From Chara braunii (Eukaryota; Streptophyta; Charophyceae; Charales; Characeae), in contig BFEA01000515.1 in assembly GCA_003427395.1 (NCBI GenBank), positions 818,939 through 843,938 of the forward strand: a stretch of DNA of 25,000 bases. The letters run 5' to 3'. Numbering within the stretch: position 1 is the stretch's first letter; each line of letters begins with the position of its first letter. Shown here one piece after another: positions 8,695 through 18,731 of the stretch. Below the pieces are notes generated by a model. It was not told the DNA's origin and ran no database searches. It saw only the letters and a list, made by a program, of their open reading frames with translations. The translations under genes and the position numbers were made by a program.

Positions 8695-10273
8695 GATATT
8701 TTAAACTGGTTATCGTTGCCAGTCCGTTTCCACCTGTAAACCTATTCTTTGGTTGTTAAATTCCTGTTTATCGCTATCGCTGTCGCTGTGCTTTGATTTG
8801 AGTTTCAATTTGGCTCTGAAACAACTGAGCTTGGGAGACAATGCAATTTACTGCCGTCCTTGTTTGCCTGCGCTGTTTGTGATTTCATTGCAGTTCTCTG
8901 TCGGGGGCAAGATTAATCGCTTTTAGGGGAGTGGAAACGACTGAGGGATTCCCCAGAGTTTTCTGCACCATCGAAATGCAAACCAAGTTTCTGCTTTAAG
9001 GTCGAACGAAGAGAAGTGGAAGACGTGCCTTTTTCCTTCTTAGCCGATGACAACGAGCGACAGCGACGTTACGATTGGAGAGTATTGATGAAAGGTTCTC
9101 CTGGAAGAGAGGAAGTGGTGTTGGGAGGTGAAGGAAAGGGAGGCCGATGGACTGAAGGCGGACAAGGTTAGTGGCGCAAGAGCAAAGCCGTACAACTGGT
9201 TCGCAGCCAATGGTATAATAGACCTGCTGATGGATGACTACGAGGATGGGAAGGGTAGGGAAGAATGATTAGAGATGACGCTTCGTGGCCAGCTCACTAG
9301 AGGATTGCAGGAAAGCTTCACTCGAAAGCAGAAGGACGGTGAGTGATGGGGATTATTTGCACAGTGCAAAGTCATGCGGAGAAAGGGTGCAAGGGAGGAG
9401 CCAAAACAGCTTGCGTAGCTGAGGATTCTTAGGTCGATAGTACTTTTGCACATACTGGACACCCTTAGTCGAGGGCGGAAACGGAGTAAAGCCGAAGGAG
9501 AGGGCGAATGGACGCACAAATTGTACGGAGATTGATCTCGTTACTTCCGGCTGAGCGTTTATGGTGTACAGTTCTCTGTTCTATAACGGTGCCATCTTTG
9601 AGAAAGAGGTGTATTCTCTGTTGTACGTGATTTCCCACTGTTTGGGCTGTGAGGGAGTGATCGATCTCGCTTCCTGCTTACCCGCTATTTTGACTGATCG
9701 TTTTCCTTCCTTCTCGAAGTCGGATGCTCCGCAAATCTGGCGCGTCTATTTAACAGGTTCTCTCTTGTGTCTATCCTATTCCACCGATCATAAGGCACTC
9801 TCTGGCAGGTCATGCCCATGATGCGGGTACGCTGTGTTCGGGAGAAATCGGGACGAGGACTTTCGCTCAGCAGCACAGGGTGCGCACACAAGCGTTGATC
9901 CTCCAACTATCACACTGGCTTACCTCAAGACCAGCGTGCTGTTTTACAGAGCGACATCCCTTTTCCGTAGCATACGCAAGTGTGACCTCACTGCCGGGCA
10001 GTGCCGGCCAGGTTTGAGCGCGCACATGCACGCTCCCTGTTAACGGTGATATTGTAAGATGAGCTTCGCCTACATTTGCCTAACAGAAGCAGTCGCAGGG
10101 AAGATCCTAGTGGACTTTGCTTGATTGCTGGAAGCTCGGATCGATAGGTTGTTGGGGTGGAGTCGTTGAAATCTCTCGCCGGGCGGAGCGGCTACACTAC
10201 TTGGAGTGCGAATCTAGGAAGGGGGCGAAGCGCAGGAGACGGAACCCCTAGCCCGGCATGACATGTATCCGTA
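8693..10273. other. Intergenic stretch upstream of the HSP70 gene, no gene recognised
   Basis: About 1.6 kb of mixed sequence. The open frames present (for example 9561-9821 plus, 9238-9519 minus) are short, unrelated to anything I recognise, and overlap on opposite strands. Exons of an intron-containing gene cannot be excluded by eye, but none is supported. Confidence 0.5.
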
Positions 10274-10450
10274 TCATTGAAGCTGTCCAAAAAGGCGTCT
10301 GGCGCCGGGCTCGGGTTGTGGAAGTAGAATCACGTGCGCGATACGTCGATGCGCGCGTGGATAGATTAGTGGAAGGGGCAGGTAGAGTGTCGCCGTTTGT
10401 TTAGCGCTCCATCTTTTCGAACAGGCACAGAAGCGCATGATCTGGGTGAC

Positions 10451-12313
10451 ATGGCGCCTTCCAACTCGAAGCCAGTCATAGGGATCGACCTGGGTACGTC
10501 GTTCTGCTGTGTGGCAGTTTTCCAAAATGGTGCAGTGGACATCGTGCCAAACGCTCAGGGCCTTCGCACTACGCCGTCCTCCATCGCTTTCACGGAGAGG
10601 CAAACCTTCGTTGGTCAAGCGGCCGTGAGGAATGGGGCGCGTTTCCCCAACCAGTGCGCCTACGAGGTGAAGCGGCTGATGGGGAGGTCTGTTCTTCATC
10701 CCAAGGTCCAGGAGTACAAGAGAATGTGGCCGTTCAAAGTCATTGCGGGAGAGCGAGACATGGCCGTTGTATGGTTCGAAAAGGTCCCCGACGGCAAGCA
10801 AACGTTCTCACCCCCGGAAATTTCCTCCCTTCTGCTGAAGGACATGAAAAAAATTGCCGAGGCCTTTGCGAATTCCGAGATCGAGGATGCCGTGATAACT
10901 GTTCCCGCACACTTCAGTGATAGTCAGCGGGAGGCCACGAGAGAGGCGGGGCGTAAAGCCGGTTTGAACGTGCTGCAGCTGCTGAATGAACCGACGGCAG
11001 CAGCAGTAGCGTATATTCATCAGAAGAAACTGGAGGAGTCTGATGGAAGGAACATCATGGTCTTCGATCTGGGAGGGGGTACGCTCGACGTCTCGATCAT
11101 TGCCCTGGAGAGCGGCGGCCTACTTGTGCGCGAGGTGAAAGGCGATTCTGATCTTGGAGGTGCGGACTTCGACAGCAACCTCATGAGGCATGTTGCGGAG
11201 CAGTACAAGCGTGACATGGGTCGGGATCTTCTCGCCGACCAGAAGCTATTGCCGCGAGTGAGGGAGACAATCTGTTTGGCGAAGCACACTTTGTCCACCC
11301 AAGACGAGGCGGACATTGAGTTATACTCCGGAGATATAGATCTGAACCAGTCTATACTCCGGGCTAAGTTTGAACAGATTAACGAGGAGCTGTTCCGAAA
11401 ATGCATGGCGATCGTTGAAGAAGCGCTTCGAGGAGCCAACATGACTAGTCACGACATCTCGGACGTGATTTTAGCCGGGGGGTCAACGCGGATCCAAAAG
11501 GTCCGAGAGATGCTCAAGCAGTTCTTTGCCAGGCCTCCGTTATCAGTTGTTCATCCGGATGAAGTGGTGGCGTATGGTGCGGCCGTGCAGGCAGCTTTTC
11601 TCTCGCCCCTTGTGATGGGAAACCATAAGCCTAAGGTGCCTGTGTGCGATGTCAACCCGAAAAGCATCGGTGTGATGGTCAGTCCTGGGGAAATGATTGT
11701 CGTGATCCCCAAGAACTCTCGCCTTCCGGCAACCGGGGAGCTTGATGTTAAGTGCGCATACGATTACCAGGAGGCGATCGAGTTCAAGTTGTACCAAGGG
11801 GAGAGGGCCTTGTGCCGTGATAACCAGTACCTGGGGAACTTTATGTTGACGGGATTTAAACCGGTGGCTGCCGATGGGAAACCAGTGGCGAAGCTTGTTC
11901 TGAACGTCGACAGCGACGGCATCATTCGTGCATCCGCGGTAGCCGTAGCCAACAATCATGAGGATGGGAGAACAGAAGAGGTGGGTGTTATCATCGGGAG
12001 GTTCAGCAAGGATGGGGCGGACGCTACAGTCGACGAAGGGCGGGATTGGAGAGCGGTGCAAGAAGAAGACGAGGAGATGAAGGCAGCGTTCAAGGCGCGG
12101 CGGGACCTCCTGTATCTCGCATGGGAACTTCGGGATAAAAGATTTGCGAAGATGTCCAAGCCGGAGAGATCGCTTGTAATCGAGTTTCTGGAGTGGTTAC
12201 AGTCTGAGGAGAGTTACGCGTCGAAACGGATCTACGAGGACAAGACCAAAAAACTCCGTGCAATTCAAACCCGCTTCGGCGGCGGAAGTGGTCGGTGCTC
12301 TTTCGTTGTTTGA
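10451..12313 (+). CDS. Divergent cytosolic-type HSP70 molecular chaperone, intronless
   Basis: HSP70s bind exposed hydrophobic peptides in an ATP-driven cycle with J-proteins and nucleotide exchange factors. This 620-residue protein has the full nucleotide-binding domain: IGIDLGTSFCCVAVF (about 10-24), the catalytic-lysine region VKRLMGR, NEPTAAAVAY (about 179-188), DLGGGTLDVS (206-215) and ILAGGSTRIQKV (340-351). The substrate-binding domain follows (about 400-510), then a short helical lid. Oddities are Ser for Thr in the first phosphate loop (DLGTS, usual DLGTT) and a linker VPVCDV instead of the hydrophobic LLLLDV type. The C-terminus is GRCSFVV rather than EEVD, so TPR co-chaperones such as HOP should not bind. 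There is no signal peptide, transit peptide or KDEL. The ATG at 10451 is preferred over the upstream in-frame ATG at 10397 because the homology begins just after it and it has G at -3 and +4. The gene is a single exon, which fits either an intronless family member or a retrocopy. No heat-shock element array is evident upstream; a CACGTG hexamer lies at 10331. Confidence 0.95.
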   Translation: MAPSNSKPVIGIDLGTSFCCVAVFQNGAVDIVPNAQGLRTTPSSIAFTERQTFVGQAAVRNGARFPNQCAYEVKRLMGRSVLHPKVQEYKRMWPFKVIAGERDMAVVWFEKVPDGKQTFSPPEISSLLLKDMKKIAEAFANSEIEDAVITVPAHFSDSQREATREAGRKAGLNVLQLLNEPTAAAVAYIHQKKLEESDGRNIMVFDLGGGTLDVSIIALESGGLLVREVKGDSDLGGADFDSNLMRHVAEQYKRDMGRDLLADQKLLPRVRETICLAKHTLSTQDEADIELYSGDIDLNQSILRAKFEQINEELFRKCMAIVEEALRGANMTSHDISDVILAGGSTRIQKVREMLKQFFARPPLSVVHPDEVVAYGAAVQAAFLSPLVMGNHKPKVPVCDVNPKSIGVMVSPGEMIVVIPKNSRLPATGELDVKCAYDYQEAIEFKLYQGERALCRDNQYLGNFMLTGFKPVAADGKPVAKLVLNVDSDGIIRASAVAVANNHEDGRTEEVGVIIGRFSKDGADATVDEGRDWRAVQEEDEEMKAAFKARRDLLYLAWELRDKRFAKMSKPERSLVIEFLEWLQSEESYASKRIYEDKTKKLRAIQTRFGGGSGRCSFVV

Positions 12314-12989
12314 GCTCTTCAGAACAGCAAAGGGAACCTCTCCATCCTTCTCCATCGTCCTTCATGCCTCCTATGCTTCCCATGCTCTCCAGAATTGTGG
12401 AGAGAGCCTCTCTCCCGGCGCAGTCATCACAAACAGAACCCGTCTACCTCAACGTTGAACATTCATGGGGGGATGGGGTCATCATCCCATGAATTATGCG
12501 CGCGGTCTCGACGGGGGTTCTGCTAAAGGCTCGACAATTCTTTACAGAGTATGCTGAGTTTAGCATGATATCCAGATACTTAGCACAGGTGCGGAGTAAC
12601 TCGAGTACCGAAGCGTCAAGATCGGAGCTACGTGGGTGCCAACTGCGAAAGCGGAAAGCGCTTCACTTGAAATGCCCTGCTTACAGCCTAGCGCAGAGAA
12701 CGCTTCCCATTGGCACACTGGGAAGGTGCGACTTTTCCTGGTTACAGTCCGGTCTGCGGCTTCGGGGGCTCGGCGATTATGAAGGGACGATTGGGGATCT
12801 GCACGGGGAGGAAATTCGAGGAGGCTTTGCGGGGTGTGCCTTTTTCCAGCAGATGCAAACAGACGCTAAGATTCAATAGGAGCACAATAAAAACTGAACC
12901 GGACACATTTATTGTTAAGAGGGAACATCTGGAATGCACAGCAGTAAACACCCACCATAGACATAGCTGTACATGAAAGCTATGAAACA

Positions 12990-12992
<3 letters not shown>
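12314..12992 (+). other. Downstream flank of HSP70, probable 3' UTR in its proximal part
   Basis: No coding sequence is supported. An AATAAA at 12886-12891, about 570 bp past the HSP70 stop, is the first canonical polyadenylation hexamer that I see downstream and could end its transcript. Plant-type signals are loose, so an earlier end is equally possible. Confidence 0.4.
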
Positions 12993-13051
<59 letters not shown>

Positions 13052-13052
13052 N

Positions 13053-13123
<71 letters not shown>

Positions 13124-13126
13124 GTG

Positions 13127-13173
<47 letters not shown>
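12993..13173. repeat. Composite (CT)n(TG)n microsatellite with one N
   Basis: The CT tract (12993-13119) carries a single N at 13052 and passes into a TG tract with a few GC interruptions (13119-13173). As with the tract at 8542, the N means the array length is not resolved. Confidence 0.97.
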
Positions 13174-13408
13174 CTTACGCACTCCTGCCCACACAACTTC
13201 CGACCTCCTTCCGCCTTTCATCGGCCCCTGTCTGCAACCGCCTCCGAAACTAAACCCATCGGTTGATGTTTGGCCACGTCTCCGTTCTCCATTGTCCTCA
13301 TCTTAATCCGAGGCAATCTTTCTCTATAACCGTTCACTGCACTGTAACGAACTTTACACAATGCCCGTGACCACAATGGGTACTGTATGCGAAACTCGTT
13401 ACGTACTG

Positions 13409-13541
<133 letters not shown>

Positions 13542-13639
13542 AAGAAAAGTGTGCCTACGTGTTTGTGTGCCTGTGTGTGCGTATGTCTTTATGTCTGTGT
13601 GTGTGTGTGCAAAGCCCGCTCGTGTGGATGTGCGTGTGT

Positions 13640-13747
13640 GTAATTGATTGCTTTTTTTTTGTTATTGATTGATTGATTGGCTGATGGATTGATTGGTTGG
13701 TTGATTGGTTGGTTGGTTGATTGATTGATTGATTCACTATTGATTGC
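13640..13747. repeat. Tetranucleotide (TTGA/TTGG)n tract
   Basis: A degenerate tetranucleotide array of TTGATTGATTGG and TTGGTTGATTGG type, containing a T8 run near 13651. A second, similar array is at 15531-15592. The Asn/Gln/Ser-rich open frame on the minus strand here is only the translation of the repeat. Confidence 0.92.
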
Positions 13748-14999
13748 TTGAGCTTGATTGTTTGATTTTATTCCTTTTTTTGGAGAGCGGTGGGTGTGTC
13801 GAGCCCCTTTCTTTTTCTCTTCATTCTCTTCTATGGGGGGGAGAGGGAGCTTGCCTCATCCCCCGTGCATGGGTCCCATCGTCAGGGTCCCTTCAGAAGG
13901 CCCCCTTTTCTGCGCCTAATAAGGCGGTAGGGGCGCTGTGAACGGCTGTTCATTATAGGCTGAACGCCGTTGAAGGATCAGTTCAGGGTTCACGGGGTAG
14001 GCACTGGTATAGTTCCAGGTTGATGACAGAGATAAGGGTGCGAGGGGAAGAGTCCAGAGATATGTACTGAGTTACGTGGGAAGAAAGGGAGCATCTGGGG
14101 TCTAGTCAAGGGGCCTGTGGAGAAACAGATACATGCCTAGGGACATAAGCCAGGGCTCCTCCCAATATGTTTCATTCAGGACTTAGTAGGGCAGCCTGCT
14201 TAGCGCTGGTGCCTGTAACCTCTGGACGGTCAAATCATCGCGATCAGAGTTCTTAGACGGGTGATATCCTTAGTTGTAGACACTGAGGTAGGCCTGGGAA
14301 GTTCGTGCGCCCCATGGAGAGTAGATGAAAGAAAGGTGGGCATAGTCTTGTGAGAATTGAGGTCCAGGGGGGTAAAACTGGAGCGGGGCTCGGTGTGGGG
14401 TAAGAAAGGGGAAATCCTCCACAGTCTGCAGAATTCCCTAGCCGATAAGCTCACTGTTTCATTGGACACCCTTCTACTTTTACAAGTTGTGTGAGCAGTG
14501 CGTCTGACTGCATGTGACGACTCTATATGTTGCTATCTTGTCTGGTGGATCGATCGGAGAGGAGAACGCAAGTGAGGAGATCCCTGCCTTTTATGGGTGC
14601 TTGTAAAGTGTCAAGGAATAAACTGTTCTTGTTGTTCTTGGCTGAAGCTGAATAATGGTGAGTACAAAATGCACAGCATCGAAATTGCTGTAAATATGGC
14701 CCTGGGCCCCGGTATCTGGAATTGCTCTAAATATTTTCATAGGAGACCCTGGACCCGCTTCCCAGCACGTGCTGCTTCCCACGAATAGATTAGAGCATTT
14801 TTCCCCCCCCCCTTCCTTCCCCCCCCAAGAAAAGAAGGTAAAAACAAGGGGCAATTTAAAAAATCGCGCGTTCTTGAAGTTTGGCAGCTGAAATGTTATA
14901 CATTTCTGCTGCCAAAAACAATGATTCAGTTCTGTAGAAGGGCGAGGGAGTAGAACTCTAGTTGAACCAGGACCTATGTAGCACCCGCAGTCATGACCG
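13748..14999. other. Intergenic stretch, nothing firmly recognised
   Basis: No gene is supported. It contains C-rich runs at 14801-14827. TGGACCCGCTTCCCAGCA (14750-14767) resembles TGGACCCGGTTTCCAGCA at about 6848-6865, perhaps a trace of a shared dispersed repeat. The minus-strand frame reaching across the (AT)n tract is repeat-driven. Confidence 0.5.
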
Positions 15000-15000
15000 C

Positions 15001-15060
15001 GGCCCGCTGACCACATGCGGTGAGGATCATGGCCCGCTGACCACATGCAGTGCGGATCAT
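15001..15060. repeat. 30-bp tandem duplication
   Basis: Units 15001-15030 and 15031-15060 both start GGCCCGCTGACCACATGC and differ at two positions. A partial third unit (GGCC) follows. Confidence 0.92.
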
Positions 15061-15182
15061 GGCCTCGGCCAGCCGCAGGAACCAAGTGCGGCCGCAAACC
15101 CCTGACATTTTTAATTCCTAGGATAATAGGCGAAAAAGGGGGGGGGGGAATGGGGTTGTAGGGTTTGAAAAACACCACATCC

Positions 15183-15185
<3 letters not shown>

Positions 15186-15252
<67 letters not shown>
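15186..15252. repeat. (AT)n microsatellite
   Basis: A pure AT dinucleotide run of about 33 units. It is self-complementary and prone to assembly error. Confidence 0.97.
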
Positions 15253-15255
<3 letters not shown>

Positions 15256-15630
15256 ATGTTTTTTGTAATTTATTAAAAAGAGGAAATGAAACAAACAAGT
15301 ATTAAATCCAAAAGAAACATAATTAAAAAAGAGGGAACTTTTGTTTTTTTCATTTTTTTCTGATTGCTGGTAAGATAATCATGGTGCACGTATTTCTTTG
15401 ATTCTTTTTTTTTACCTACATATGCAAATATAAAAGGAACAAAAAAAAAAGAGAATAATGAAAAGAAAAACTAAAGCCCTTTTCTTCTTTTTTTTCCCTT
15501 GTTTTCCATTTTTGATAGACACACATACTGATTGATTGATTGATTGACTATGATTGGTTGATTGATTGATTGATTTATTGATTGATTGATCAGAAAAAAG
15601 AAAAAAAAAATGAACGTGCTAGTTTGTGTG
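15253..15630. repeat. A/T-rich low-complexity stretch with a (TGAT)n tract
   Basis: It has A- and T-runs and a TGATTGATTGAT tract (15531-15592) matching the one at 13640. No gene is present. This is the unrelated flank immediately outside the left end of the retroelement unit. Confidence 0.8.
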
Positions 15631-15640
15631 TGTGTGTGTT

Positions 15641-17970
15641 ACGTTTTTATTGCGTGGCTCCTGCGACAAAGTCGCACCATGTTGCGTCATGATTCGTAGC
15701 AAAAGACCAACATCACAAGGAGAGCTTATACCGTTTCCAAAAATGCAAAGTACAAAAGGCAGATAGCGAAAAAGCCAAAGGTCAACATTCGATCCTCAGA
15801 TACGTTCATAGACTCAGGACGAATAGTTCACAAAGCATCCTACTACATACTCATGTCTAACACAACCATAAATGGGAAGTAACCGTGTAGACTGGCATAG
15901 GGATCTTTATCAGGGAGATCCAATCATCGCATCACACAAACTCAAAAACCATGTGTCCGTGATAACAATGAAAACATGAGAGACTCATAATACGAAGAGA
16001 TGGAAGGAAACTCAATGCTCAGCCTGTCAAAACTCATAGTCGAACCGTTCTCGAACTTGCAAAAACAACCCACAAACCTTTCACGGACAAATAGATGCGA
16101 AGGTGTTCATTACTCATCAGCACCATGTAAACGACCAACCCGTCGAAGCGTATACACGGCAGATCCATACATGTCCTCGTGCCAAAAAGATACTATGGTT
16201 ACTCAGCATGCTACCCAACTCCTCATTGGGTATCTTTAAGCATGAGATGCACTTAGATCGAATTGATGACCTATGGGACCCTGAGATACCGAACCTTCTC
16301 AAGCCGAGACACAGCAGGGTCCCGACCCATCACCCTGCGATAGACACCCCATGTCCCCACACTACCCCGTACAATCCAACCCCCGTACACCCTCACCTAC
16401 CCAACTCCGTAATGCAGACAGATGCCCAACGTACCCCCCTCATCCAGACTCGCATTCCTTCATTGGTTCAAAGCAGATCCTACTGTGACTAAAACTCATC
16501 ACCCGTACCGCAGCTACGACAATCATCAAAGGCATGGTCCGAAAAGAATCCATAACACGGATGAAGACTTAACAACAGACATGCCATCCGCTGCCCAGTA
16601 CCCATCCGATTAAGAACCTCGCCAAGGGAGGAGGAACGCAATCATGAAGAGGAAGATCCCGTGGAGCCAAAGCCACACAGCCGCCGTAACCACACTAATG
16701 ATGCATGAAGCAGGGAGAGCAGAAAGGACCGCCGGGCAGCTACTGGTTTGTTGGGGGCATGCTGACCAGATTGCAAAAAGAAACATGCAAGTGGAAGTGG
16801 TAGAGAAGAGTGTGGAGATCAGGAGGTGGGCGCACATGAAACCGGATGGTGAAAGAGAATGACGCAATGGAACAGCCATGGTGCCCATTACGCGGATCGC
16901 TCCTGCCTTAAGGAAATGCTAAACCACCACTCCCTGTCCCTCCAGATCACTCCACGTTGTTCAGACTCAAAGAATCGAAACCCTAATGCACTAAGGCGCC
17001 ATAGCTTAATCCGTACTAATAGCTCCGGGGATCGAACACTACACTTTGCACCATCTGGTCTGCGGGAATGCAGTAGTCAGATTCCGGCATTCGGTGAGGC
17101 ACCGTGACGATCGGAACGTCTGGTGGTCTAGAAACGACAAGAAGGCAAGGTACGCCAAAATAGCCAATACAAAGATAAACGTTATGTGAACCGCGTGCAA
17201 AAGCTCCATCTCGACGAATACCCACGATCTTGCCGCTAGAACTCCAATGGTGAAGCATATACAAGAACCTACAACAGGTAATCAATAACAAATTACAACA
17301 AAAACCAACCGGGAGACAATTGAAGAAACATAACAGGGACACAAATAGCGGTGAGTATCCACACAGTATCATTCCGTAGCGAATAAGCATAAGTGGAGTA
17401 AAAAATAAGGTATGGGGACGAGAGAAAGGAGAGGAGAAATGATAAGTCACAATTCAGTTAAACGGCTCCAGCATGCCGACGTATGATTAAGAGGGTGATG
17501 GAACACGCTCTTAAGTACTTTTCACCAACATCCATCACGTTGGATCTTCAGAGAACAAAACCTCCCACATAACGTACTGAAAGGGACAGGAACCATCAGC
17601 GGGTATAACCCAGGTTCCAATAACCAGAGAAGGCATGGGAATCATAAACTCATTGAAAGGGGAGATATGGCACAGGGATGGGGAACGTGGGTGGGAGGTG
17701 GGACAACAAGGACGCTGAAAACTTTACTGCTCCAGGCGCCATTCGGCGATGACCCCACGGAACCACGATGCTACACTGTAAATCCCACGCTTAATCCTGG
17801 TGACTTGGACTGCAGATCGCGTGGCGAGCGTCGTTACCCAGGCTCATGCTCGGCGATGGCGAGGGTACGGACACATCCCCACACACTGGTATCGAGGGAA
17901 CGACAGCAGGATGAGTTCGGTGCACAAATCAGAGAGGTCGGGTAAGTACTGACGACGAGCAATGTGCACG
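15641..17970 (-). repeat. Long direct repeat, left copy (pseudo-LTR-like 3' segment)
   Basis: It matches 22704-25000 almost throughout. The offset is 7063 bp at the outer edge, 7032 after a 31-bp difference at 15678-15708, and 7030 after a 2-bp difference near 16580. In a 240-bp sample (16621-16860) I count eight substitutions, about 97% identity. The right end cannot be placed because the partner leaves the window at 25000; similarity persists to at least 17970. Short open frames in it are equally disturbed in both copies on both strands, so it looks non-coding. The minus-strand 3' end carries GCGAC-TTT-GTCGC (15663-15675) and AATAAA (about 15645-15652). Confidence 0.93.
15678..15708. repeat. 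31-bp segment present only in the left copy
   Basis: The left copy reads GTCGCAC then CATGTTGCGTCATGATTCGT and 11 more bases before AACATCACAAGG. The right copy joins GTCGCAC directly to AACATCACAAGG at 22740/22741. Whether this is an insertion in the left copy or a deletion in the right is not decidable from two copies. Confidence 0.9.
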
Positions 17971-18493
17971 TGCGATCATCGGTGCGAAGTACGCATAGAA
18001 CGGATACGACCGCGCGGGAGTAGGGACGCAGCCCGGGCGAGAATCTCAGATAGCATGAGAGACAATCGCTCAAGCCTATGGCCCCACCCAGTACGCGGGT
18101 CGTTGGTATCAACAGAAGAGGGAGAAATGACTCGGCAACTCGATATTTAACCAAAGATTAGTGCCCGACCACTTTCGTAATACTCGATGCATTTGGGGCC
18201 AGGGAATGATTACCGCCCGGGAATGGGCATATCATCAATTGGTCCTTATCCAGGCAAACTGAAACGGGGGCATTTCCCGGTAAGCTCCCGGTTGGGTGAC
18301 CTCCAGTGGTACTGGGCCTATACAGGCTCAGGGGTCCAAACACGAAATTCGAAAGAGGGCGCAAACTTCTCAGGTGGGTCTTTTCAAAGTAGGGTCGATA
18401 ACCCAAGCAAGGTTCATCATAGGTGGACATATTCTCAATGCTCAGAGGGGTATCGTCAGGAATAACAACCGTCAAGACTCCTATTGACATGTA

Positions 18494-18496
<3 letters not shown>
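17971..18496 (-). other. Internal retroelement sequence, no coding region recognised
   Basis: This continues the repeat-bearing region past the point where the right copy can still be compared. No reverse transcriptase or other domain is visible. It is probably untranslated 3' sequence of the element. Confidence 0.45.

Positions 18497-18545
<49 letters not shown>
18497..18545. repeat. (TG)n microsatellite inside the element
   Basis: A TG run of about 24 units. On the minus strand it is a (CA)n tract directly after the inverted-repeat block that follows the reverse transcriptase, similar in kind to the (CA)n at the unit's outer 3' end (15631-15640). Confidence 0.95.
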
Positions 18546-18546
<1 letters not shown>

Positions 18547-18647
18547 CCCTCGCCTTCCCCGTTAGGGGTAGCTTGCTAAGGCAGGTAGCAGGTACCTGCC
18601 TTAGGCAAGGTACCCGCTAACTACCCCAGAAAGCCCTACCGGTAGGG
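18546..18647 (-). other. Dense inverted-repeat block, potential structured RNA 3' of the reverse transcriptase
   Basis: CTAAGGCAGGTA (18576-18587) and TACCTGCCTTAG (18593-18604) are perfect 12-bp inverted arms around a 5-nt loop. They are extended by CTTG/CAAG and, after a bulge on one side, by GGGGTAG (18565-18571) pairing with CTACCCC (18621-18627). Beside it CCCTACCGGTAGGG (18634-18647) is a perfect 14-bp palindrome, and CCCCGTTAGGGG (18557-18568) is another small hairpin. Such density within 100 bp is unlikely by chance. It may be an RNA recognised by the reverse transcriptase or another element end. Function is inference. Confidence 0.65.
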
Positions 18648-18731
18648 GCACTTCCAAACACACAGACATATATAACCCTCATACTGAGCAGGGATCAACC
18701 CTGCGGTAAACCTAGACGTGACAAGGCAGAT

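Noticed and set aside
14600-14700. AATAAACTGTTCTTG region as a solo LTR end
   Set aside because: No matching second LTR, target duplication or primer-binding site could be found.
16108-16125. Possible hammerhead ribozyme core (CTGATGA on the minus strand at 16114-16120, repeated at about 23146)
   Set aside because: The following bases do not form stem II and the next GAAA is about 30 bases on without matching flanks, so the conserved core is not met. A covariance search would settle it.
16644-16862. 72-codon plus-strand frame conserved in both long repeats (also 23674-23892)
   Set aside because: The opposite strand is equally open in both copies, and several of the differences change residues, so conservation is explained by the recent DNA duplication.
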